NCBI GenBank assembly: GCA_021323635.1
Contig: JAJPKQ010000041.1
Coordinates: 62,001 to 126,000 of the forward strand
Source: a bacterium
GTDB taxonomy: Bacteria; Actinomycetota; Thermoleophilia; Solirubrobacterales; Solirubrobacteraceae
Length of the DNA: 64,000 nucleotides
Direction of reading: 5' to 3'
In this document: in pieces, positions 51,186 to 58,435 of the stretch
How the letters are laid out: every line of letters begins with the position of its first letter
Numbering within the stretch: position 1 is the first letter of the stretch
Translations under genes and position numbers: made by a program
Notes under the pieces: generated by a model
The model's input: the letters and a program-made list of their open reading frames with translations, nothing else
Told to the model about the DNA's origin: nothing
Database searches by the model: none

Positions 51186-51187
51186 CG

Positions 51188-51928
51188 CTACCCCTTGGCG
51201 CCCTTTGCGCCCGTGGAGGGGCCCTTGGCGTGGGAGTGCGCGCCGGCGGCGCCTTCTTCGCCTGGCAGGCCTTCTTCTTCTCCGGTGCCTTCTTCTTCGG
51301 CTTCCGACCCGAAGAAGCCGCCGGTGAAGCGGCCCTTGTGGTAGCCGGGGCCGCTGCCCTTCTGCCCGACCGTCACGGTCGGGTTCGGCGGCGCGCTCGC
51401 CTGCTTGGTCGGCTTTGCCGGCGCAGGCGCTTCGCCTTCCTTGGCTGTGCTCGGGCTCTTGCTCTTTGCAGTGCTGCCGGCGGCGCTCGCGGGCGTGAGC
51501 GCTTCGCTGCTCTGGGCGGTCGTGCTCTGCGTGGCTGCGCCACCGCCGAGCAGCTCGACGGTGGGGCTGGCGGTGCGCCGGGCACCGCCTTCGGCGCTCT
51601 CGCCGATCAGCACCCCCACGCCCAGGCAGAGCAGCAGCGTCGCAACCAGCCCGATCGTCGTCAGATCGGGCGAGAGGCGCTCGCGCAGCGCTCGGCGCGG
51701 CTCCTGCGGGGGGCGAGAGCGCGCGGCAGCGCGCGCAAGCAGCTCGGCAAGCAGCGACGGCGCCGCGCGCTCGCCGCAGGCGATGCAGTAGCGCTGATCG
51801 GGGGCAAGCGGCGCGCCGCAGGAAGCGCAGCGCCCGCTGCGCGGCCGCAGCGCCCGCAAGCCTGCCGCCGACTGCGCAGCGTCCACGCTGCTCTGCGCGC
51901 CGGCGCCCCCTGCTCTCTGCCCTACCAT
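51188..51928 (-). CDS. Zinc-ribbon membrane protein with extracytoplasmic Ser/Thr/Pro-rich region
   Basis: The 246-residue protein has an N-terminal zinc ribbon (CASCGAPLAPDQRYCIACGE), a basic linker, one membrane segment (TTIGLVATLLLCLGVGVLIG) and a long external part rich in Ala/Ser/Thr/Gly with a lysine and glutamate mixture. The C-terminal part (GGFFGSEAEEEGTGEEEGLP) is acidic. It resembles zinc-ribbon anchored proteins of unknown function common in Thermoleophilia. It lies just upstream of the small zinc-ribbon gene and is divergent from the phosphoesterase gene. Glutamate codons are often GAA. Confidence 0.7.
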   Translation of the reverse strand: MVGQRAGGAGAQSSVDAAQSAAGLRALRPRSGRCASCGAPLAPDQRYCIACGERAAPSLLAELLARAAARSRPPQEPRRALRERLSPDLTTIGLVATLLLCLGVGVLIGESAEGGARRTASPTVELLGGGAATQSTTAQSSEALTPASAAGSTAKSKSPSTAKEGEAPAPAKPTKQASAPPNPTVTVGQKGSGPGYHKGRFTGGFFGSEAEEEGTGEEEGLPGEEGAAGAHSHAKGPSTGAKGAKG

Positions 51929-52030
51929 CGCCCGCCAGTCTCAGCGTGCGCGCCTGCGCCGATGTGAAAGCTTCGTGAATGCGCCAAGATCTTCACAAAC
52001 TGCGCCGTGCGCGGCGCGACAGTCGCCCTG

Positions 52031-53527
52031 ATGCAGGAGAGGCGCAAGCGCACGCCCCAGGCGATCGTGATCTGCGCAGCGCTCACGCTTGCCTTTGGAG
52101 CGCTGCTTGGGCGCGCCCTGCGCGAGCGGGGCGAAGGGGAAGGGCAGCCCGTGCGCGTCGCGATGGCGCCCGCCGGCTCAGCGGGCGGCGGCGAGCGCAG
52201 CCTGCCTGAGGGCGGGGGAAGCGATCAGGCGCAGACGGGCAGCGCAGCCGCTGAAGGCAGCGAAGCCAGCGCCGGCTCGCAGGCGGCGCCGGCGGCAAGC
52301 AGCGCAGGCGGCGCGCAGGGCCAGGCAAGCGAAGCGGCTGCGCAGCGCAGCAGCGCGAGCATGCAAGGGTCGCGCCGTGCGCCAAAGGCCCGTGCCGGGG
52401 CCCCCGCCGACCACTCCCTCCCCAAGGCGCACCCCGGCAGCCAGTCACCGAGCGCGACGGGCCCCGCGGCGGGCAGGCTGCCGCCGATCAAGCACGTCTT
52501 CCTGATCGTGCTCGATGATCAGGGGGAGGGCGCCGCCTTCGGCGCGAGCGCGCCCGACACCTATCTCGCGCGCACCCTCCACGGCCAGGGCGAGCTGCTG
52601 CGCGACTACTACGCCGTGGCGGGGAGCGCGCTTGCCAACGAGATCGCGCTGGTCAGCGGCCAGGGCGCCAGCCCGCAGACGCTTGAAGACTGCCCGCTCT
52701 ACGAGCCCTTTGCAACCGCAGCCGCCGGCGCCGACGGGCTGCGCTCGGGCAGCGGCTGCGTCTACCCCCCCGGCGTGCAGACGCTCCCCGGTGAGCTTGC
52801 GCAGGCACACAGCAGCTGGCGCGCCTACATCGGCGGCCTTGAAGATGCGCCCGCGGGCGCATCCGCCAGCTGCCGGCGCCCTGTGCTCGGCGCGGCGGAC
52901 CCCTACGGCGCCCCACAGCCGGGAGCCCCTTACGTCACCTGGTTGAACCCCTTCGTCTACTTCAGCGCGCTGATCGAATCCGGCGAATGCGAACGGCAGG
53001 ATGTCGCGTTCGCAAAGCTTGAAGGCGACCTGCGCTCGGCGGCAAGCACCCCCGCCCTCTCATACATCGCCCCCGACCTCTGCGAAGACGGCGCGCCTGG
53101 CGCCTGCGCGCCGGGAGCGCCCTCAGGGCTGGCGGCGATCGACCCGTTCCTGGAACGGGTGGTGCCGATGATCGAGCGCTCCCCCGCATACGGCGAAGGC
53201 GGCCTGATCGCGATCACCTTCGACCACGCTCCAAGCAGCGGCCCGGAAGCGGACACCAGCGGCTGCTGCACAACCACGCCGAGCGCCACGAGTGCGCCGG
53301 GGGCAAGCGGCACCTCAGGCTCCTCGGGTGCCGAAGGCGGCGGCAAGGTCGGGCTGCTGCTGATCTCACGCTACGTCAAGCCCGGCAGCGAAAACGCGAT
53401 CGGCTCCTACAACCACTACTCGCTGCTGCTCTCGATCGAGCGCCTCTTCGGCCTGCAGCCGCTCGGCTATGCCGCCCAGCCGGGGCTGCTTGCCTTTGAC
53501 GCAAGCGTCTACAACAACTACCGCTGA
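52031..53527 (+). CDS. Membrane-anchored or secreted phosphoesterase-family protein (PF04185-like)
   Basis: The 498-residue protein has a signal or anchor segment (AIVICAALTLAFGALLGRAL), a low-complexity Ser/Ala/Gly-rich linker (about 45-150) and a catalytic domain starting IKHVFLIVLDDQGEGAAFGA. It continues YYAVAGSALANEIALVSGQG and has GGLIAITFDHAPSSGPEADT. This is the order of the phospholipase C/acid phosphatase phosphoesterase family, though the usual 'EN' metal motif is DD here. ATG 52031 is preferred over the frame start at 52007. It lies near the pst cluster, so phosphate scavenging is plausible. Two late cysteines (CCTTTP) may form a disulfide. Confidence 0.65.
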   Translation: MQERRKRTPQAIVICAALTLAFGALLGRALRERGEGEGQPVRVAMAPAGSAGGGERSLPEGGGSDQAQTGSAAAEGSEASAGSQAAPAASSAGGAQGQASEAAAQRSSASMQGSRRAPKARAGAPADHSLPKAHPGSQSPSATGPAAGRLPPIKHVFLIVLDDQGEGAAFGASAPDTYLARTLHGQGELLRDYYAVAGSALANEIALVSGQGASPQTLEDCPLYEPFATAAAGADGLRSGSGCVYPPGVQTLPGELAQAHSSWRAYIGGLEDAPAGASASCRRPVLGAADPYGAPQPGAPYVTWLNPFVYFSALIESGECERQDVAFAKLEGDLRSAASTPALSYIAPDLCEDGAPGACAPGAPSGLAAIDPFLERVVPMIERSPAYGEGGLIAITFDHAPSSGPEADTSGCCTTTPSATSAPGASGTSGSSGAEGGGKVGLLLISRYVKPGSENAIGSYNHYSLLLSIERLFGLQPLGYAAQPGLLAFDASVYNNYR

Positions 53528-53547
53528 GCCCCTGGGCGCCGTCCGCC

Positions 53548-53916
53548 TCAGCGCCGCGGCGCGCGCAGCAGCCGTCCGGCCTCCGCGCGCAGCTCGCCGA
53601 GCGCCTGCTTCCCCGATTGCAGCGCGCGCTGCGCCGGTGTGTGGGCAAGCTCGGCGACTTCCTGGTGGCGGCGGTGCGCACGCAGCAGCACAAGCGCACC
53701 GGCGGCTGAGCCGCCGATCAGCAGCGCCGCCGCCGGACGCGCCCAGTTGCGCGGGTCGCGCATCGCCGAGAGCTCCCAGGATTCAAGCTCCTCCGCGGCG
53801 GCGGCGGTGATGTCGCTGAGCGCTGACTCAAGGCGCAGCGGGAAGCCCTCGCCCGGCTCAACGGGCGCAAGCGCTTCGCGCAGCAGCGCCTCCATGTCGC
53901 CGCCGCGCGCGCTCAC
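53548..53916 (-). CDS. Single-span membrane protein co-translated with an ECF sigma factor
   Basis: The 122-residue protein has a cytoplasmic N-terminal part (MSARGGDMEALLREALAPVE then FPLRLESALSDITAAAAEEL), one membrane helix (WARPAAALLIGGSAAGALVL) and a basic external or cytoplasmic tail. There is no HxxxCxxC zinc anti-sigma motif. Its GTG overlaps the sigma factor TGA (GTGA at 53913-53916), a normal place for an anti-sigma factor, so a non-canonical regulator is possible. Function is otherwise unknown. Confidence 0.6.
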   Translation of the reverse strand: MSARGGDMEALLREALAPVEPGEGFPLRLESALSDITAAAAEELESWELSAMRDPRNWARPAAALLIGGSAAGALVLLRAHRRHQEVAELAHTPAQRALQSGKQALGELRAEAGRLLRAPRR

Positions 53917-54506
53917 GGCCCGCCTCCTGCGCGCCTGCGTCTGCGGCCCTGATCGCCCGCGCGCTCCTCGCCCGCTCCGGCATCGATCGCGCGCTGCAGC
54001 TGACGGATCGCGCGGTGGATCAGCACCTTGGTGGCGCCCTCGGTGCGCTCCAGCGCACGCGCGATCTCGCGGTTGTCCATGTCGAGCGCAAAGCGCATGA
54101 TCAGCGCCTCCCTGCGGTCCTCGGGCAGCGTGCGCAGCGCGCGCAGCACCGCGCGCAGCTCCTCACGAGCGGCCGCGATCTCCTCGGTGTCGTGCAGCGC
54201 CGCGAGGATCGCCGAGTCCTCGAGGCTGCTCGCCGGGCGGCGGGAGCGGTCGCGATAGAGGTTCGCGGCAAGGTTGTGGGCGATGCGGATGAGCCAGGGG
54301 CGCAGCGGGCGGCCGTGCGCCTCCGCAAGCGCTCGCTCGAAGTGGCGGTAGGCCTGCAGGAAGGTCTGCTCGGTGAGGTCCTCGGCGTCATGGTGGTTGC
54401 CGATCCGATAGTAGGCGTAGGAGTAGACGTCACGCAGGTGCGTGCGGTAGAGCTCCGCAAACTGCGCATCGAGCGCGGCCTTCTCTTGCGTCACCGGCGC
54501 CGCCAT
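53913..54506 (-). CDS. ECF-type RNA polymerase sigma factor
   Basis: The 197-residue protein has region 2 (FAELYRTHLRDVYSYAYYRI then GNHHDAEDLTEQTFLQAYRH) and region 4 (LPEDRREALIMRFALDMDNR then EIARALERTEGATKVLIHRA). These bind the -10 and -35 elements. There is no long C-terminal domain, so it is a compact ECF factor. The Arg-rich tail RAGDQGRRRRRAGGGP is unusual. The next gene starts on the last bases of this one, suggesting a paired regulator. Targets are not known. Confidence 0.87.
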   Translation of the reverse strand: MAAPVTQEKAALDAQFAELYRTHLRDVYSYAYYRIGNHHDAEDLTEQTFLQAYRHFERALAEAHGRPLRPWLIRIAHNLAANLYRDRSRRPASSLEDSAILAALHDTEEIAAAREELRAVLRALRTLPEDRREALIMRFALDMDNREIARALERTEGATKVLIHRAIRQLQRAIDAGAGEERAGDQGRRRRRAGGGP

Positions 54507-54586
54507 AGCTGCACATTAGAGGCAAGCGGGCGAGTAGCGTCCACGCACGGGCTGTACGGCCCGACCCTCGCTGAGCGGCCGGGCGC

Positions 54587-55018
54587 TCAATCAGGCAGGC
54601 GCAGCTCGCAACGGGGGCCCGGAGCGCGGGCGATCCGCTGATCGAGCGTGAGCAGCGGGGCGTCCAGAAGCTCTGCCAGCGCCACGTAGCTTGCGTCGTA
54701 GCTTGTCAGGTTCGCGCGCAGCTCCCAGACGCGCTCAGAGAGCAAGTGAAAGGGCCACCATTCGATGGGCAGATCAAGCAGGTCCGCGATCGCCTGGGCG
54801 GCCACATCGGCGCCGATCTCACCTGAGCGCTCCAAGCGCCTGATGATGTTGGCCGTCTCAAATGGGCAGAGCGCGGGCGCGGCGATCGCCGAGCGCATGA
54901 GCTCGCCCGCGACGAACCCACCGGCTCCCCCGTCATCGAGCAGAGCAGCCACGAGCGCAGAGGCATCGCAGACGACCTGGGCGCCGCGAGCGACCGCTCC
55001 CTCACCGGCGCTCGGCAT
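54587..55018 (-). CDS. VapC-type PIN-domain toxin
   Basis: The 143-residue PIN protein has VVCDASALVAALLDDGG (first Asp), CPFETANIIRRLERSGE (Glu), LTSYDASYVALAELLDAPLL (Asp) and TLDQRIARA (Asp). All catalytic acids are present. ATG 55018 gives the start MPSAGEGAVARGAQVVCDAS and overlaps the antitoxin gene by 17 bases; a longer frame at 55096 is inside the antitoxin gene. The overlap with an upstream antitoxin is the VapBC arrangement. Confidence 0.85.
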   Translation of the reverse strand: MPSAGEGAVARGAQVVCDASALVAALLDDGGAGGFVAGELMRSAIAAPALCPFETANIIRRLERSGEIGADVAAQAIADLLDLPIEWWPFHLLSERVWELRANLTSYDASYVALAELLDAPLLTLDQRIARAPGPRCELRLPD

Positions 55019-55238
55019 CGCGGGCTGCAAGTATCGCGCTTGCGTCAAGCCTGCTGCCGGTGGCTGACACGCGCGCCCGGGATCGAGCGATGACATCTGC
55101 GGCGCTCGGGCGAGAGGCGGCCTCGATCAGCAGCGCTCGTACGTATTCCTGCAGGGAGCGACCCGAGCGCGCCGCGCGCGCTGCAAGCTCGGCGCGAACC
55201 TCCTCAGGCACAGAGCGAACCGTGATCGCAACGCTCAT
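55002..55238 (-). CDS. FitA/VapB-like antitoxin
   Basis: The 78-residue protein reads MSVAITVRSVPEEVRAELAA, then RAARSGRSLQEYVRALLIEA, the ribbon-helix-helix pattern, and a tail (ASRPSAADVIARSRARVSAT) that would wrap the toxin. It precedes and overlaps the PIN gene on the minus strand. A dyad directly upstream of its ATG is a probable operator for autorepression. Confidence 0.85.
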   Translation of the reverse strand: MSVAITVRSVPEEVRAELAARAARSGRSLQEYVRALLIEAASRPSAADVIARSRARVSATGSRLDASAILAARDAERR

Positions 55239-55239
55239 A

Positions 55240-55271
55240 GCATTACTTTAGCAGCAATGAAGCTATAATGC
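55240..55271. promoter_or_regulatory. Inverted repeat before the second vapBC pair
   Basis: GCATTA at 55240-55245 and TAATGC at 55266-55271 are perfect inverted arms, with inner TAGC/GCTA bases also complementary (one arm has a short insertion). The site is AT-rich against its surroundings and begins 2 bases before the antitoxin start codon. It probably holds both promoter and operator of the pair. Confidence 0.55.
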
Positions 55272-55335
55272 AGCGGCAACTTAGCATCCCGGCGCGCGCG
55301 ATGTGCGACCGCTGCGGCTACGATCCCTTCAGGCT

Positions 55336-55408
55336 GCCGGAGTAGCTCAGTTGGCAGAGCACCTGTCTTGTAAACAGGGGGTCAGCGGTTCGAGCCCGCT
55401 CTCCGGCT
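55336..55408 (+). tRNA. tRNA-Thr (anticodon TGT)
   Basis: The acceptor arms GCCGGAG and CTCCGGC pair fully; AGCTCAGTTGG is the D arm; the anticodon stem-loop is CCTGTCTTGTAAACAGG with TGT at the centre; GTTCGAGCC is the T loop region. The anticodon TGT reads ACA threonine codons. CCA is not encoded. The IS3 remnant begins about 130 bases downstream, so the tRNA may mark an integration-prone site. Confidence 0.95.
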
Positions 55409-55535
55409 TGGGGCAAACGGCCTGCAAATGCAGTGGCTCTCGGGCTTCGCGCCCGATCTGGGTGGACTGCCCTGGGTTCGACGGAGACCGGGTTTTGGGG
55501 TGATTGAACTGTATATGTGCGTGTGATCTTGTCCA

Positions 55536-56036
55536 TCACTTCACAGCGGAGACGACCCCGAAGGGGCCGTACGCCGCGGAGTCATCCAGCGTCACGGAGC
55601 CCGCAGCAAGGAGTGGCACTTCAGCGTCAGCGCTGAGCGCCGCGGCGTGTCGTTGCTCATGCTCGATGGGCGGGATGTTCCCGAGCGAGGAGTGCAACCG
55701 GCGCGTGTTGAACCAGGCGATGTACTCGACGGTCGCGATCTCCAGCTGCGCGTGTGATCGCCACACGCGGTCGGCGACCAGCTCGGTCTTGTAGGAATCA
55801 ACGAAGCTCTCGGCGAGCGCATTGTCATAACAATCCCCGACGGTGCCGACGGATGCCAGCACGTGCGCGTCATCGAGCTGCTGGGTGTAGTCCTCGCTGA
55901 GGTACTGCGAGCCCTGGTCAGTATGGGAGACCAGCTCGAAGTCCGCGCCCGGGCGGCGCAGGGCGAGCGCCATCGCCAGCGCGTCCGCCACCAGGCTGGT
56001 ACGCATATGCCGGGCGATCTGCCAGCCGACGATCAT
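55536..56036 (-). pseudogene. 3' fragment of an IS3-family transposase (integrase core)
   Basis: The frame reads IVGWQIARHMRTSLVADALA, then SHTDQGSQYLSEDYTQQLDD, VGDCYDNALAESFVDSYKTE and YIAWFNTRRLHSSLGNIPPI. These are the last two-thirds of an rve-type integrase core, with the D in HTDQGSQY and the E in NALAESF. The 5' part (first catalytic aspartate and orfA) is missing: the frame joins the antitoxin gene at 56033-56036, where ATGATCGTC is shared. No terminal inverted repeats can be defined because only one end remains. Not mobile by itself. Confidence 0.85.
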
Positions 56037-56293
56037 GCGAACATGTCGTCGGTGCTCAGGCAAGCATCGAAATCGGACGCCTCTGACTCAACCCCCAGCT
56101 CCCTCGCGAGCCTTCCGATCTCCGCAAGATCAGCCAGCAGCAGCTCACGCGATCGTCGCTCAGATCGCGAATGCCGCGGCACGATGTCCGCCACCAGCCT
56201 GCCATGCACGGTCAGCACGACGCGCTGCCCGGACTCCACCGCGGAGATCACGCGCGCCGTCTGATTGCGCCGCTCCCGAGCTGAGACGTCCAT
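56033..56293 (-). CDS. Phd/YefM-type antitoxin, toxin gene lost
   Basis: The 86-residue protein reads MDVSARERRNQTARVISAVE, then SGQRVVLTVHGRLVADIVPR and ends FDACLSTDDMFA, the pattern of Phd/YefM antitoxins whose gene usually overlaps a PIN-toxin gene. Its TGA overlaps an ATG followed by ATC GTC, the normal start of VapC ('MIV'), but the sequence then turns into transposase. So the toxin was removed by the IS. The start overlaps the arsC TAA by one base (TAATG), which ties its expression to the arsenic operon. Confidence 0.75.
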   Translation of the reverse strand: MDVSARERRNQTARVISAVESGQRVVLTVHGRLVADIVPRHSRSERRSRELLLADLAEIGRLARELGVESEASDFDACLSTDDMFA

Positions 56294-56742
56294 TATGTGG
56301 CACAGCGTCGCACACCTGCCGCCGGGAGGCCTTGCTCAGTGCAAGCGTCCAGCTCGGCAACCAGCGCCCGCACGCGACGGTCGATCTCCTCGCGCAGCAT
56401 GCGAACCTCCTCGATCGGCCTGCCCTTGGGATCGGGCAGCTCCCAGTCGATGTAGCGCTTGTGAGGGATGTAGGGGCAGGCGTCGCCGCAGCCCATCGTG
56501 ACCACGACATCGGCGCTGCACGCAAGCTCGTCGGTCAAGGGCTGCGGGCGCCGACCTGAGAGGTCGATACCGACCTCGCGCATCACCGCCACGACCGCCG
56601 GGTGCACGCTGTCCTGCGGATCGGCGAGCGAGCCCGCGCTGAGCGCACGGTGCCTGCCGCCCGCGGCGCGCTCAAAGAGCGCCGCTGAGATCTGCGAGCG
56701 CCCGGCGTTGTGCAGGCACACGAACAGCACGGTGCTCATGGC
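56293..56742 (-). CDS. arsC: Arsenate reductase (low-molecular-weight phosphatase type)
   Basis: The 149-residue protein has the P loop FVCLHNAGRSQISAALF with Cys8 and Arg14 (CX5R) and the DP-loop in WELPDPKGRPIEEVR. It reduces arsenate to arsenite with thiols such as mycothiol/mycoredoxin. The 'RRCAT' C-terminal cysteine may take part. ATG 56742 overlaps the acr3 gene by 7 bases. Order arsR-acr3-arsC is a standard arsenic resistance operon. Its stop overlaps the antitoxin start. Confidence 0.92.
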   Translation of the reverse strand, partial: AMSTVLFVCLHNAGRSQISAALFERAAGGRHRALSAGSLADPQDSVHPAVVAVMREVGIDLSGRRPQPLTDELACSADVVVTMGCGDACPYIPHKRYIDWELPDPKGRPIEEVRMLREEIDRRVRALVAELDACTEQGLPAAGVRRCAT

Positions 56743-57854
56743 AGCGGCGCGGCCGCAGCGAGGCCGCCGCCCGACCGACTCTGCCCAAAGCGGCCCCTCA
56801 GCCACAGCGAGACGTAGACCAATCCGACCAGCACGGGCACCTCGATCAGCGGCCCGACGGTGCCCGCGAGCGCCTGCCCGGAGGTGACCCCGAAGACCCC
56901 GATCGCCACAGCGATCGCAAGCTCGAAGTTGTTGGACGCCGCGGTGAAGGCGAGCGTCGCGGTGCGCTCATAGCCCAGATGCAGCGCGCTGCCCCACGCG
57001 AAGCTGACGCTGAACATCACCGCGAAGTACACCAGCAGCGGCAGCGCTATCCGCGCCACCGCCAGCGGATCATGGGTGATCTGGTGGCCCTGCAGCGCAA
57101 AGAGCACGACGATCGTGAAGAGCAGGCCGTAGAGGGCGACCGGCCCGATGTGCGGCAGAAAGCGCCCCTCATACCACCGCCGCCCGCGGGCGCGCAGCCC
57201 CGCCGCTCGTGTCAGGAAGCCGGCGGCAAACGGGACGCCCAGGAAGATGAACACCGTTCTTGCAACCGGCCACAGCCCGATGTGGAAGCCCTGCGCGTGC
57301 AGGCCAAGCCACTGCGGCAGCAGCGTGATGTAGAAGTAGCCCAGGAAGCTGTAGGCGAGGATCTGAAAGAGCGAGTTGATCGCAACCAGCACCGCTGTAG
57401 CCTCGCCATCCGCGCAGGCAAGGTCGCTCCAGATCAGCACCATCGCAATGCAGCGGGCCAGCCCGACCAGGATCAGGCCGGTGCGATAGGCCGGCTGGTC
57501 GGGTGCCAGCAGCCAGGCCAGCGCGAACATCAGCGCGGGCCCGATCAGCCAGTTGAGGATCAGCGAGGAGGCAAAGAGGCCGCGCTGCCCGCGCAGAGCG
57601 CCCAGCTCCTCGTAGCGGACCTTCGCCAGCACCGGGTACATCATCGCCAGCAGGCCGATCGCGATCGGCAGCGAGGTGCCGGTGATCTGCACCGCGCCAA
57701 GCGCATGGCCGAGGCCCGGGATCAGCTCGCCAAGGCCAAGGCCACATGCCATCGCCAAAGCGATCCACAGCGGCAAGAGGCGATCGAGCGCCTTCAGGCG
57801 GCCGATCACCGCCGCCTCTAGCGAGCTGCCCGAGGAGGCTCGCAGTTCGCTCAC
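56736..57854 (-). CDS. acr3: Arsenite efflux transporter Acr3
   Basis: The 372-residue protein has ten predicted helices and the Acr3 signatures LNWLIGPALMFALAWLLAPD, LVGLARCIAMVLIWSDLACA (with the essential cysteine in ARCIAMVL) and TAASNNFELAIAVAIGVFGV. It exports arsenite by proton exchange. The GTG start at 57854 overlaps the arsR TGA (GTGA). The next gene arsC overlaps its 3' end. Confidence 0.95.
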   Translation of the reverse strand: MSELRASSGSSLEAAVIGRLKALDRLLPLWIALAMACGLGLGELIPGLGHALGAVQITGTSLPIAIGLLAMMYPVLAKVRYEELGALRGQRGLFASSLILNWLIGPALMFALAWLLAPDQPAYRTGLILVGLARCIAMVLIWSDLACADGEATAVLVAINSLFQILAYSFLGYFYITLLPQWLGLHAQGFHIGLWPVARTVFIFLGVPFAAGFLTRAAGLRARGRRWYEGRFLPHIGPVALYGLLFTIVVLFALQGHQITHDPLAVARIALPLLVYFAVMFSVSFAWGSALHLGYERTATLAFTAASNNFELAIAVAIGVFGVTSGQALAGTVGPLIEVPVLVGLVYVSLWLRGRFGQSRSGGGLAAAAPLP

Positions 57855-58258
57855 GCGATAGCCTCAAGCGGGGTGTAGGAGGAAGCGCTCGCAAGCAATG
57901 GCTCCAGCAGCTTCAGCAGCGCATCCTCGCGCAGGCGGTAGTGCGCGAAGGAGCCGCGCCGCTCGCGCTCAACGAGCCCGGCATCGCGCAGAATCCGCAG
58001 GTGATAGCTGACCGAGGGCTGGGAGAGCGAAAGCAGGCCCACCAGGTCACAGACGCAGACCGGCCCCTCCCCGGCGCCGAGCAGCCGATGGACGATCTTC
58101 ACCCGCGCAGGGTCAGCAAGCGCGGCAAAGCCCGCTGCAAGCGCGGCGGCAAGATCCTCCTGGAGCGCCGGCGCAGACGGCGGCAGCTCGCATTGCTGCT
58201 CACGCAGACGCTCAGGCTGCTGCGGGGAGAGATTGCAACTGCTCTGATCGCCGATCAC
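57851..58258 (-). CDS. arsR: ArsR/SmtB-family arsenic-sensing repressor
   Basis: The 135-residue protein has a winged HTH (ALADPARVKIVHRLLGAGEG then LSLSQPSVSYHLRILRDAGL and ERRGSFAHYRLREDALL). The metalloid site VCVCDLVGLL has the CxC pair of classic ArsR. Arsenite or antimonite binding releases it from the operator. GTG 58258 follows AAGGAG by 6 bases. It heads the operon arsR-acr3-arsC and carries a cysteine (SSCNLSP) in an N-terminal extension that may add a third ligand. Confidence 0.92.
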   Translation of the reverse strand: MIGDQSSCNLSPQQPERLREQQCELPPSAPALQEDLAAALAAGFAALADPARVKIVHRLLGAGEGPVCVCDLVGLLSLSQPSVSYHLRILRDAGLVERERRGSFAHYRLREDALLKLLEPLLASASSYTPLEAIA

Positions 58259-58292
58259 GTCCTGCTCCTTGCCGCCGATAGGATATCAAGAT

Positions 58293-58308
58293 ACTTCAAT
58301 ATAGAAGT
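58293..58308. promoter_or_regulatory. Dyad upstream of arsR (probable ArsR operator)
   Basis: ACTTC and GAAGT are perfect arms with AATATA between them, in an AT-rich island 35 bases before the arsR start. ArsR operators are short AT-rich dyads of this kind. A second related half site (ATATCAAGATACTTC) lies next to it on the downstream side. Confidence 0.5.
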
Positions 58309-58435
58309 TTCTTTATAGCATCCTTGGCCTTGACGCGTCCGACCCAACTGCGCCAACAAGCGCAGCAGGGGTTGCTCCCAGTTTGCCTTGCAGCGCGGTA
58401 GATCGCCGCCTGGCCTGCGGTACAGGCGCGCGTCC

